64,000 bases of DNA from Proteromonas lacertae (taxonomy: Eukaryota > Sar > Bigyra > Opalinata > Proteromonadidae), in contig NGBS01000901.1 of NCBI GenBank assembly GCA_002245135.1, positions 19,424-83,423 on the forward strand, read 5' to 3'. The notes under the pieces are model-generated. The model did not search any database. It was not told where the DNA came from and was given only the letters and a program-made list of their open reading frames with translations. Both the position numbers and the translations under genes were made by a program. Shown piece by piece: positions 24,230 through 36,500 of the stretch (the stretch's first letter is position 1; every line of letters starts with the position of its first letter).

Positions 24230-25069
24230 TTAAGATTGATTCTCTAGAAACGATATTGATTGTGATTTTATATAATTTTGGAATATTTGATATAATTCTT
24301 CACATCCTTCTTTAGCAAATGTTATTAAACTCTAATCAATAATAAAACATAGATTTTATAATACTTCTAATGAATCTAGTGGTAATCTAGAATTTAATTG
24401 CACGACTGAATATAAACCGGATTTTATTTGATATGCAATTGGCAGCACTGCGTTTTGTGATTTAACTTCCAAATGATTTAAATCTAAAACTGGTGTTTTA
24501 TTAATAAATCCAACTGTACATGACACTAGGAAATCTTTTAATGGAATTCCTGCATCTATAAGTGATAAGTTAACTGCATTTATGGCTGCAGAGAGTTGAC
24601 CTCCATCTGCTGACAATATCTGAATTGTTATAATTATTTCACATTGTGAGAAGAAGTCTGTAATTACTAGAGGTTTAAATGTCCTTTCTATTGTTTCTCC
24701 TATTTCTAAAAAGGCTGGTTCGTTCATTCGATGTACTTTCCTTTCTGAGGTTGCAAATGGTGCTTGAAATACTTCACATTTCATTGTTAAAGGATCGTTA
24801 AGATTTGAAGTAGAACGCATTCCTTTAAACTGTTTTGGACCTTTTCTATTGTTTGAATAATAATAACTTCAAAAATATATACACTGTTGCTAGTACTATT
24901 GTATTTCCCATTTCTAAGTATGCACTACCATCGGCTGTTTTTATTAGTCCAAGTTTGCATCTAATCCTTCTCATTTCCTTAGGTCGACGACCATCTATTC
25001 TAAGACCATTTACACCTATATATTCTAATTTACTCTATTTACATCATTAGAAAATAAAGATTATACCAT
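24230..25069 (-). CDS. RRP41: Exosome core subunit RRP41 (RNase PH family)
   Basis: Exon 1 is the start codon alone (25067-25069), followed by a 32-nt intron. The second exon starts SKLEYIGVNGLRIDGRRPKE, the hallmark RRP41/SKI6 N-terminus. Further exons give GSAYLEMGNTIVLATVKGPK, VFQAPFATSERK, SADGGQLSAAINAVNLSL and DAGIPLKDFLVSCTVG, all RNase PH fold motifs. The last exon adds a short helical tail ending FLENQS. The start is chosen because the only upstream in-frame ATG lies next to a GTATAA donor and gives the expected N-terminal length. RRP41 pairs with RRP45 in the ring of the RNA exosome and contributes to the RNA channel in nucleus and cytoplasm. The 5' end is 41 bp from the divergent glycosyltransferase gene. 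Confidence 0.9.
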
Positions 25070-25110
25070 TTCAATTATCAAGCCAAACCTCTATATTTTT
25101 TTTTATTACG

Positions 25111-27870
25111 ATGAAACTCATTCTATGCCTGATATTTATATGTTTAGTTATTGCAAAATACACTAGAAGTATATTAATTATGTAATAAAGCTAATAGAAG
25201 AATGTAAGGAAGCTATTCAGTCATTTCATCGTTTTATAAAGGAAATTGAGCCAAAAGAATATCACACGTAGAAATGCCATATATTATATTATTTAGATTA
25301 CATCCTTATTTTCCGAATTCTTTTGGTACTGTTTTAAATGCTTTATACTTTGCAAAATACAGTAAAGACACAACATTAATCATGATACAGAAGATAGAGA
25401 ATTTCGATGTATCAATTGGAGGATGTATAAAAGACAAAATAACAAAATCAGAAAAATTAGTGTTTATGGAGTTATTCAAGAATTTTCTAAACTTCCCACG
25501 TCTTCCATCTGCTATTCAGAAGAAGTTGATGATATTTGCATACAACCTAGATCCTTCAGATATAGGAGTGAAATATGTAACAGGTATTTATCTCCGTCAA
25601 ATGGATGAAGCAAAAATATCAACTGATTTGTTATTAGAAGTAGAGAAAGCATGATCCTGATTATAGAGAATTACAGTGTGAGCTAGGAATGTCAATACAA
25701 GCAGTATAAGTGTATTTATGTATAATTTCAATAGATTGGTGATTCAGGTCCAGCAATACCACATTATGAAAGATGTTTGAAAAATGTAACAGGAGATAGA
25801 AAATATCAAATTATGACAAACCTCGGCTTGGGTTATTTTGTATTTCTATAGTTAAAAATATATAATTGTAATATATAGCAAATTGGTGAAAGAAAGAAAG
25901 GATTAGATATAACACGTGAAGTATTAAAGAATAACTCGTCACCTAATACTTATGCTAATTTAATTAATTTATGTATAGAAGAACAGCTGTATGGAGAAGC
26001 AAATGATTTAATGAATGAAGCGCAGAGGTTATATATGAATGATCCAATATTAGATAATAGTTTGGTAAGACTAGAAATTATTAATTCTGAATATGATAAA
26101 GCACAACTTACCTATGATAGAATGTATATATATATTTATGTATTTATATAGTATAAACCGAACAGATAGTAATGCAGTTCGTCTTTCAGCATTGTCTATG
26201 ATTCCACAGGTTATGGAAAGTAATGAACAAATTAAAATGGTGAGAAATAATATTGAGGAGAAATTGACTGAATTAGAAAACAAACCCAAACAAGCTTTAA
26301 GGTATTAGATAAAATTTTCAATTTTTTTAATAGTACAACTTCAACTTCTGTTGATTTTGATAATATATTCTATCTGCCATACCATGGATATGATAATGAT
26401 AAAGATATAATTGAAAGATTCAGTAATATTTACCACGACTTATTTCCTGAGTTCAATTATACTGCTCCATTCATTAAAGAAAATCCTAATTATTTACCAA
26501 TGAAAGAATTAAACAGAAAAATCAAAATTGGATTTATATCTTCTTCATTTATTATTGATCATCCACATGCGTTGTTATTATCAGTATGTTATATTCTATT
26601 ATATTCAATTTATAGGGAATAATGAGATATTTACCTCGTTCACTTTATGATGTTCATATTTTCACATTCAAGAATTCAATTGACTTATCTAGTCAAGTAA
26701 AAAATACAAATTCTACGCTTCATTATTTAGTTGGTAATTTATATCCCTCGTTGCAGTTGTTTAATGAAATTAAATTAGACATTTTGGTATTCGCTGATAT
26801 TTTTAGTACAAAAACAGTATATAATATAGCACAAACACGAGTAGCACAAATTCAGGTGTTATTCTGGGGTAATCCAGTAACATCAGGTTTAATAAACATG
26901 GATTTCTTCATAACCAATGAGCTAATGGAATGTCCTGACAAAATCTTATCTCATTACACAGAACAACCCATTCAATTAGGAGGTTCTGGAATTTGGTATG
27001 AAGACATCAAGCCTCCAAGCAAAATCATGTCGAAGACCGAACTTGGTTTGAAAGAAACGGATATATTATTTGTTTGTATGCAAAGTAGTTATAAACTGCA
27101 TCCTGACTTTGATTATGTATTTAAAAGTATATTAGAAAAGGTACCAAACAGTTACATTCTAATGATTCATGCGTATTATATATATTTATAATTAATTATA
27201 ATATTTAGACGAGTGAATCGTTCTAATGAAATAATTCAAAATAGAATACGTAATTATTTAGGTCCATTTTTATATAAAAGAGTTATCGTCAAAGAACGAG
27301 TTAGTGGTCAAAATCCTTTCATTTACTTAGCTTCAGCAGGTGATGTGGCATTGCATCCATTTCCCTTTGATGGTAGTAAGACATCATTGGATATGTTAAT
27401 AGCTGGAGTTCCATATGTGACATTACCAACAGATTACTTAAGAGGAAGAATGGGGAAGGTATATTATCATATAATGGAATTAAATGAACTGTATATTTTA
27501 TAATATATTAATTTATTTTTTAGAATTGCAAATAATGTTGAAGATTACATCACTAAGTCTATCAAATTAGCTTTAGATAAACCTTACCATGACAAAATCG
27601 TTAAAATAATCAAAAGAAAACTACCACTTCTCACAAACAGGTTTGAGGTAGTTGATGAATGGAATACTTTCTTCTTAAGGATCATAGGAGTGCAAAATAT
27701 ATATAATGACACATTAATAGAGAATACAGTAGATGGATATTTAATTATGAATAATTATTCATTAGCTAATCAGTTTATTAACGATGGATTAATGTTTTTA
27801 CCATCTTCACCAAAGTTGCAGTTTTATAAAGGATTAATTCATATTGTAACGAGTGATAGATATAGTATAT

Positions 27871-27907
<37 letters not shown>

Positions 27908-29289
27908 TGCTGAAAAGAGGCTATTAGAATCATTAGATTTAGAACATAATTATTCTCGAGCTTTGACTTGGTATATTGCTTATTTACTCCATAATGAATT
28001 ATATGATGAGTTTATAAATTACATTCAAAAATTAGAAAATAAAAATTCAACAACATCAATTGGTTATATTAACATATTAACCGTTATAAATTATTTAAAT
28101 GACATACCTACAGCATATGAGAATATATTGAAATATACCCCTCTGAATGATGTTCATAGAGACTTTATACCATTTATATTGTGTTTTATACAAGTAGATA
28201 ATTATCCATCATACTTTGTATATATATATATATATATATTATATTTTATTTAATTTAATAGAATCTATATTATGAACATATCAAAAAGACATTACTTCCT
28301 TCAGTATATTCCAATTTAGACTTTAATATGATTTACAATTGGTTTGATAAGAAACCATTATTGACAAATCTATTGATTGGATTATTAGAAAGAATAAAAA
28401 GTATATATATATATATATAATATTAATAATATAAAAATGAATAGAAAACTTAAACTGTAATTATGACTTTCTTCATTTACCTCCTCCTTCAATCTTATCA
28501 AATAGTATTTCACCACCTAAACAGCCATCTTTTCATTTAATAATCTATTTTGATTTGTTATATAACAATAAACAATCGAATGAATATAGTGTAGCGTTTG
28601 AACACAATGTAAAGAATCAGTTTATTTCACATATTCATGTTTTAACTGATAATTTGTACAACTTTTCAACTTTTGAGAAATATTCGGAAGAACATTTTGG
28701 ATATAATAAAATCATACAAGTATATATATATATATTATTATTATTATTATTATTATTATATTAGACTATTCTTCCACACAAACCAACTTATTTCGATATT
28801 CTTCAATATATGAATAATTACACTTTAATCAATCATCAAATGCAAATGATCTTTATTACCTCTCAACCTGATGTTTATTTTGACACTTCACTAGGCTCAA
28901 TCTTTGGTACAGATTTGAATAATACTATTTATTCACTTTTGCCTTGGCAATATAAATCACAAAATGTTACTACAATGGAAGTGAAAATTGATGATTTTTC
29001 TGCATTTGTAGTTGCTGCTCCATTTTCAGATTTAGAGAAGGATATGTTTAAGTTAAAGTCAATGAAATGTGCTGAACCAGGAGTTATTCAAGCTGTTTTG
29101 CAATATTTTGAAAATGAGAGAAAATTTAGAATTATTAACCCTTCTTTACAGATTATTGCTCATCATTTACATTTGAATCAAGAAGCACTGTTGTATTATA
29201 ATATGAATGAGAAATTGAAGTTTACGAGGTATTATAAATTGAGTAAGATAAATTCAACTTATTTGAGTCAAGTAGTTGTTAAAGAATAA
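25111..29289 (+). CDS. Secreted-type GT41 (SPY/OGT-like) protein with TPRs and a second glycosyltransferase-like domain
   Basis: At least thirteen exons. The first encodes a signal peptide (KLILCLIFICLVIA). TPR-like helices follow (IPHYERCLKNV, NPNT-type spacing near 25.9 kb). The GT41 catalytic domain shows QIQVLFWGNPVTSGLINMDF, YTEQPIQLGGSGIWY and DVALHPFPFDGSKTSLDML followed by AGVPYVTLPTD. After a second TPR stretch, the C-terminal ~250 residues resemble a GT-A type domain: KPTYFDILQYMNN, then SQPDVYFDTSL in place of the usual NADIYFD, ending RIINPSLQIIAHHLHL. One base too many at the AAA of 25646-25648 breaks the frame after LLLEVEK; all other joins are in phase. GT41 enzymes transfer GlcNAc or fucose to Ser/Thr, usually in cytosol or nucleus. 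The signal peptide implies lumenal entry here. Confidence 0.8.
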
Positions 29290-29437
29290 GAAATGATTTA
29301 TTTTATTGTTTTTGTAGTTTAATTAATTAAAAAAAAACAATTATTAAACATTAAATTATTAATCATATTTACATATAATATCTAATATCTTATTTATTTT
29401 ACAAAATTTTTATTAATACATACACCTTACATATTAA

Positions 29438-30351
29438 TTACACTTCTATAACTCCATCTACAATCAATAACTCTTCATTCTCTTTCTTCTTCTTCACTGA
29501 TCTTACATATCTTATTATCACTGCTAATATTGATATAGTCAATATAAATCCCAATATATATATTGCACACACTGATATATCACATTCTACTTCTCTATCT
29601 TCATCTGTTACTAGTTTTGGCTCTTCTTCAAACTCTATTATACTTTCTGATGTGAATAAAGGGTTATTATCTTTCCTTTTATCCCATTTATATCCTTCTT
29701 TGTTATCTTCACAGAAATATATCAGTTTGGTATGTTGACATGTTGTTTGGTGTGATGGAACTAATACTTCATGACAGTAATATTTGGGTAAAATAAAAAC
29801 TTGTTTAAATTCGAAATTCTTACAAACTTCTAATACATCGATTCTGTCTATTGAAGTGCGATATTCTGAACAATATCTTTTAAAAGCAAAACTTTCATTT
29901 GTCAAAGGAACGAAAGATAGATTTAGTAATTTTAATCTAATCATCCAATTGACATCTATATATATGTATATTTTAGGTAAAGTAATACCATCATTAATTC
30001 CAGGTGATGCCAAATCATACACACCTTCTAGTTGACCATATGGCTGTGATTTACATTCTTTATCGTTAAATCTCCTTAATTCAACTCTTACAAGCACTTT
30101 ATCAATACTGTAACCATAAAATGTATATTCGATCCCATCTAGAAAATAGTCTTACCTAAAAATACTTGTGCAGTTTGATATGGAGTTTACAAAACCATAA
30201 AAATTAATATCTTTGTATGGTCTTACACTTGGACTTCCTACATCTTCAGTTTTGAATGTAGCACAGTTTACAAAACATATTACAACCTATTTAAGAATAA
30301 ATAAATGCTCACTGATATAAATAATACACAAAAGATGCTAAAAATCCTCAT
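29438..30351 (-). CDS. Type I membrane protein with Cys-rich ectodomain
   Basis: Three exons: signal peptide (FSIFCVLFISVVICFVNC), an ectodomain of about 190 residues, one membrane helix (VCAIYILGFILTISILAVII) and a short basic cytosolic tail (RYVRSVKKKKENEELL) ending IEV. The ectodomain has around ten cysteines, suggesting disulfides, and N-glycosylation sequons. The segment around 29950 (KIYIYI) could alternatively be a small intron, because GTATATTT-like and TATAG signals flank it. No family recognised; similar topology is typical of surface or lysosomal receptors. It is divergent from the debranching enzyme gene, 87 bp apart. Confidence 0.7.
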
Positions 30352-30438
30352 AATTATCGACTTTTTTGATGAAATAAACAATTCAAAAACACACAAAACG
30401 AATATATATTTTTTATACTTAAAACGATTTTTGTATAA

Positions 30439-32579
30439 ATGGATGGTGAATTCTACACTCAATATGGTAAACCTATTCCTTATGGTGTGACATATGATAA
30501 TAATGGATTTAATTTTGCAGTGTATGTAAAAAAGAATATAATATGCTTAGTTTTGTCTCAGGAGCAGATTACGTATTATTACAGATTTACTTTGATCCAA
30601 ACTCTGAACCATATATATTTCCTATGTTTTCAACTGTATGATTTTCACTTTTTATTGTTGTAATAGGGTTCTGTATATCATGTATGGGTTAATTTGCAAA
30701 ATATAAATAAATTTCAATACAATTTTCAAATTTCAAGGAATAATATCATTTATGAGTTAGCTGATCCATATTGTAATGTATCACCAAGACCTAATGAATG
30801 GGGTAATTCTCAATATTTAAACAGATCACTGTTTGTTCAGCGAGTTAATATAGATTGGGAAAATGACCAGCCTCCTAACCTTAACTATAATGATTTGATA
30901 ATATATGAAATGCATGTTGTATACATATTAATAATTTTCTATTTACTTGTAGAGAGGCTTTACAATGGAAGATAATTCAATTCCTTATCATCATAGAGGT
31001 ACATTTCAAGGAATAATCGATAAAATTGATTATTTAAAATACTTAGGAATAACAGCAATTGAATTATTACCAATATTCGATTTTAATGAAAATGAAGGTG
31101 GAAAAGAGTTGAAGAATTACTGGGGATATCAACCAATCAATTTCTTTTCTTTACATAATGCATATTGTTCAGTAGGTGAAGATGGATGTATATTGGAATT
31201 TCAAAATATGGTAAAAATATTACATCAAAATAGTATTTTTTTTTCATATCTTTATTTTTATATATTTTATAGATATTGAAGTAATATTAGATGTAGTATA
31301 TAATCACACAGGATATGATTGTTCATTATTAGGATTAGCTCCAAAACAATATTATATAGTAAAAGAAGAAGAAAAAACTGGTAATTTTCACCATTTAGAT
31401 TTCTCAGGTTGTGGAAATACAGTAAATTGTAATCATCCTATAACAAAGGAGTTAATAATGAATTCATTAAGATATTGGGTAATTAATATGCATGTAGATG
31501 GATTTAGATTTGATGAAGGAACAATATTATTGAGAAATTTAGAAGGAAATGAATATAATGATATAAATAATTCTCCAATCATTGAAGAGATAAGTTTAGA
31601 TCCAATTTTACAGAATATAAAGTTAATATTAGAACCATGGGATGCAGGTGGTTTATTTAAAGAAGGATGTTTGAAATATAATAATCGTTGGATGGATTGG
31701 AATGGCAATTTTAGAGATGATATTAGACAATTTATAGTGAAGAATGAAAAAGATTATCATAAGATATTTGCTAGTAGAATTGGTGGTTCTAAAGATATTT
31801 ATGGTTCTAGTTTAAGTCCTCATCATAGTATCAATTTTGTTACTTGTCATGATGGTTTTTCAATGATGGATCTATTATGTTATAATACAAAACACAATGA
31901 AATGAATCTTGAGAATAATAGAGATGGAAGTGATAATAATTACAGTGACAATAATGGAGTAGAAGGAGTAGAAGAAAATGAAAGAAACAATGAAATATTA
32001 AGTATGAGATTATGTAAAATGAAGAATCTATTTATCGGATTATTATTAAGTAGAGGAGTTGTTATGATTAAAATGGGAGATGAATATTGTCATACACATT
32101 ATGGAAATAATAATCCTTACAATCAAGATAATTATATTAATTATTTCCATTGGGATTTAATTAATAATAATAATAATAATTACAATAAAGAGATGATTAA
32201 TTTTGTAAGAAAATTGATTAAATTTCGTAAAGAGAATAGTGCTATTCATTTAGATGAATTTGTAAGTATTAATGATATTGAATGGTATAATAAAAAAGGT
32301 GAAAATACAATTTATTGGGATAATGAAGATAATAGCTTTTTATCTTTTAGTTATAAAGATAGTAATAAAAAAAAGTGTTATTATGTTGCTTTTAATAATA
32401 AAAAAGAAAGTGATACAATAGTTCTTCCAGAACATATGTACGGTGATGTTTGGTTTAGATACATTGATAGTTGTTTGCCATTTGGATATGATATTAATGA
32501 AGAAATGAATGAATATGTTACAGATGAATATGAAATGAATGGATATAGTTCTATTGTTTTAATTTCAATTGGTAAATAG
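30439..32579 (+). CDS. Isoamylase-type glycogen/starch debranching enzyme (GH13)
   Basis: Five exons join in phase. An N-terminal CBM48-like part (PYGVTYDNNGFNFAVFV) precedes a GH13 barrel with all four conserved regions. Region I is DVVYNHT. Region II is VDGFRFDEG with the nucleophile Asp. Region III is LILEPWDAGG with the acid/base Glu. Region IV is FVTCHDGFSM with the third catalytic Asp. The segment HNEMNLENNRDGSDNNYS is the isoamylase/GlgX-type insert around the substrate groove. It hydrolyses alpha-1,6 branches of glycogen or starch. No signal peptide is seen, so it is probably cytosolic. Its catalytic set is complete, unlike the GH35-like protein. The organism therefore handles a storage alpha-glucan. 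Confidence 0.9.
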
Positions 32580-32622
32580 AATAGAATATAGATTAAATAA
32601 TAAGAATATATTAACTGTTGGC

Positions 32623-33483
32623 TTATTTATGTAATTTATTAATCACCATCTCAGCTTCTCTTTCTTTCTTTTTTAAATATATAATTGGTTGTTCTAAAAT
32701 TTCATTCTTTCTTAGTTCTGAAAGTATTGATTTTAATTTTATTTCTCCATCATTTATTTTGCCTTGACAAGATGATCTATTTGATAATATATATAACCAA
32801 TAATCAATAATAATACATCGCATTTTTAGCTTTTTCCTTTATATTATCTATAATTCTTACTTTTCTATTTCTTTCAATTATTTTACTCTCTTTTTTAAAT
32901 AAGTCATTAAAAAATTTTACCACTCTATCATTCTGCAAATCTTCTTGTGAATAATATCTAACATGATTAACAATAGTTGTTATAATATCAACACAATCAT
33001 TGATTATTATTTCATCATCTTCATTACATAAGTCACAAAGTAAGGAATATACTATTGTAAAAGAATTAAACGGCAATAAACTTAAATCTTTATATTTTTT
33101 ATCTAACTGATTGTGCTTGTAGTATTTGATCTTATTTTTCATATCACCATTATTTCTATTACTCACTATATAAAAAAGATTCCTCACAATTTTATTTGAT
33201 AATATATTTCCTTGAGATATTAGATCACTGCATTTCCTATCATAACTTTTACTCTATTTTATATTATTATAACATAATTACATACCATCACTTCTACAAC
33301 TGATTTGTATGAAAAATCAATAATTGATGATTCATCTGATTCTTTTTCCTTTTTAATTTCTTCTAGTATAAATGAAAATGCAGATTGATAGAGTGAAGAA
33401 GATGGAATTTCGAAATTTTCATCCATCACATATTCCATTGATTCATCAACATAACTCTATTATCATTACAATAACATTAATAT

Positions 33484-33517
<34 letters not shown>

Positions 33518-36500
33518 CACTTAATAATTTGATAAATTCTTTGATTTCTATTTTTATATGTTTAAAGATATTCAAATATTTTAAATGATTCTTATGTAAT
33601 AATAGGAAGATTTCTATATAATATTTATAAGATAATAACTGATTTGAATTAGGTCTATCATCTAGACAATCTAATAATGGATTTAGTTTGTTTATTATTT
33701 CATTTTCTATTTCATTTATATTATCTTCCAACTCTTTTTCTTTTTCATTCATTTCGATCATTTTCTGAATAATCAATCATTATGTCAGAAAATTTATCAT
33801 TTATATTGAATTTCAGTTTTCTTTCTTTTATTAGATTATATAATATACATCCTTCAGATACACTTTCATATTTGTAATTCTCACAATTATTATTGTTATT
33901 ATTATTATCACTTTTACTTTTACTATCTTCATTTGATTTCGTTGATTTAAAGGTAATATTTTCTTTGGTTGTGTTATTATTATTGGTTTTACTGTTGAGA
34001 TTATCTTCTCTTTCTAATAAACTCAAATTCAATTCTTTATAATATGAATCATATTCTCTCATTTTAGATTTTATTGATTCTTGAATTATTTTGATTTTGT
34101 TTGTTCCACCTACTAATACACATTCTAATTGTTTCAATGTTATTGGATTTAAGTCTGAATCTTTGATTGTATTATCTATTAACTGATTTAACTGCTTTAA
34201 GAATCTAGAATCTTTCAAAATCTTATTGAATTCTTCTTTGGTTATTGATAAGTATTCTTTATTAATATCTAATATTCTTTTGATTTCAATAGTCATATCA
34301 TATATTTCATCTTGGCTGAATGATTCTTTAATCTGTTTTACTTCATTTAATAAATCTTTACTTATCTTTATATCATTTATTACCTCTTTTTTTGATTTTA
34401 TCTTATTTAATACTTCATGAACTAATAAATCATCTATTGTTGAACCATTTATTGAAGTGTCATAATGATGAGATAATATTTCTAGACCATTTATTGATTC
34501 TTCTTCATTTTCTTCATATACATTATCATCATCTACATCTTCATTATTTGTATATTTTACTATTGTGCAGTTACTATAAGATGAACCTATATCAATTATT
34601 AAACTATAATGTTCTTTCACAAAATTTTCTATATTTCGATATCCATAATTTATCGATGTTGATAAATAAGAAGGAATGATTTCTTTACATCTCAATCCAA
34701 TCATATTACAATATTCCATTATTAATATTCTTTTACTTTCATCGAAATATGAAGGAACAGATATTATTATGTCTTTTTTTACTTCTTCTTCTTCTTCTTT
34801 CTCTTCTGATTCAAAATCATTATCATTTTTATTATTCTCATTCATATTGATTATTTCTTTTATTTTACTTAATAACATTATATATAATTCATCTATTAAG
34901 AATATCTGTTTTCTATATTCATATTCTACTAGATATGCTATTCTATTGTTTTTTTCTTTTAATCTTATCGGTTTTAATCCAATTTTCTTTTCAAGATCTT
35001 TTTCAATATCATCATATATCCTACCAAAATATTGAGCAAAATTTGTAATGGCATTATTATAATCGTCATTTTCCACCAAATCATCAACAACATTTCCAAC
35101 ATATCGATAATTGCCTTTGAACAAAATTCCACATCTATATTTCAGTAGAATATTAAAAATAGATTAATATTATTATACGTTGTTTGTTCTTTGTGAGAAT
35201 CATTTAGTAATGGATATATTATTTCATTTATTCTATTTGTATCATAATAACATATTCGAATTGATTGATTTCCTATATCCACTCCATAACAATCACATAT
35301 TTTATAATTATGTTCAATCTTTAATGAATACATTTTTATCTTATTATCTATTTCCTTTCTTCTGCATTCTTTTAATTCTTTTTCTATTTCTATAATTTTT
35401 TCTTCTTTACCTTCATTCTTTCTCATCAATTCATTTATATTCTTCTTATCTATTTTTCTTTTCTTTTCTAATTCTAGTATTATTCTGTTATTCATTTCTA
35501 TTTTCTTCTTATTTTCCTCATCTTTTTTATTAAATATTTCCAACTCTTTTTCTAAATCTTTAATACTTTTTTCATTTTCTATATTTATATTTTGTAATTT
35601 ATTTACCTCCTTTGCTTTTTTATTTTTTAATTCTTTTATCTTTTTCTTCAACTCATTTATAATACTGTTCATTTCTACATTTTCTTCTTTTGCTGCAACT
35701 AATTCATTTGTTGTTTCTTTTATTTTCTTTTCATTATTTATATCTTTATCCTTCAATTCCTTAACCTCATTTTCTAAATCATTAATTTCTTTTAATCGTT
35801 TCATATAGTATTTTATTTTGTTGTTGTTTCTTTTATTTTCTTCTTCAGCTTTTTTTAATTCCTCTGCCATTCTTTTATTTTTCTTATCTTCAATTTCTTT
35901 TTTTCTTTTTAATTCATCAATCTCTTTTTTCTTCTTTTCTTCTATCTGTTTTATCTTTTCATTCAATTCAGATATTATCTTCTTACTATCTTCTTTTATT
36001 TCTTTTTCTTTTATCTGTAATTTCAACTGTTCAATTTCATTTTTGAGTTTTTTAATATCATTTTCTCTTTCTGGATTATTTAACATTCTATTTAGTTCAG
36101 TTATTCTGTTTTGAAATTCACTTAATTTTGATTTTAGTTCTTCTACAGATTTATCATCATCTCTATATTTTATTCTTCTTTGTATAATCATATACTTACC
36201 CAAATACTCTTCCATTTGCTTAATAATTATATCAATTTCTTTATTCTTTTCTTTTCTGTTAATCTTATTTAAACTAATATTATCTAATTTACCCTTACCA
36301 TAAGATAAAAAAAACTGACGAAATGATATTTCTTTATCTAATGCTATTAGTCTTTCATTTTTTATTGGAGGTTTTATAATCACACCTTTAATTGGTTTAT
36401 TTGTGTAAAAATCAATAGAAATTGTACCTTCACTCTCATCATAAGTAGATGGAATAAAAAAATATCCTCCTCTTGATATATGTGCTACTTCAGATACTAG

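Noticed and set aside
33483-33530. (AT)n stretches as microsatellite loci or CRISPR-like repeats here and at 27.88, 41.7, 50.87 and 57.4 kb
   Set aside because: They lie inside introns or 3' regions and are simple A/T runs; there are no spacer-separated repeats.
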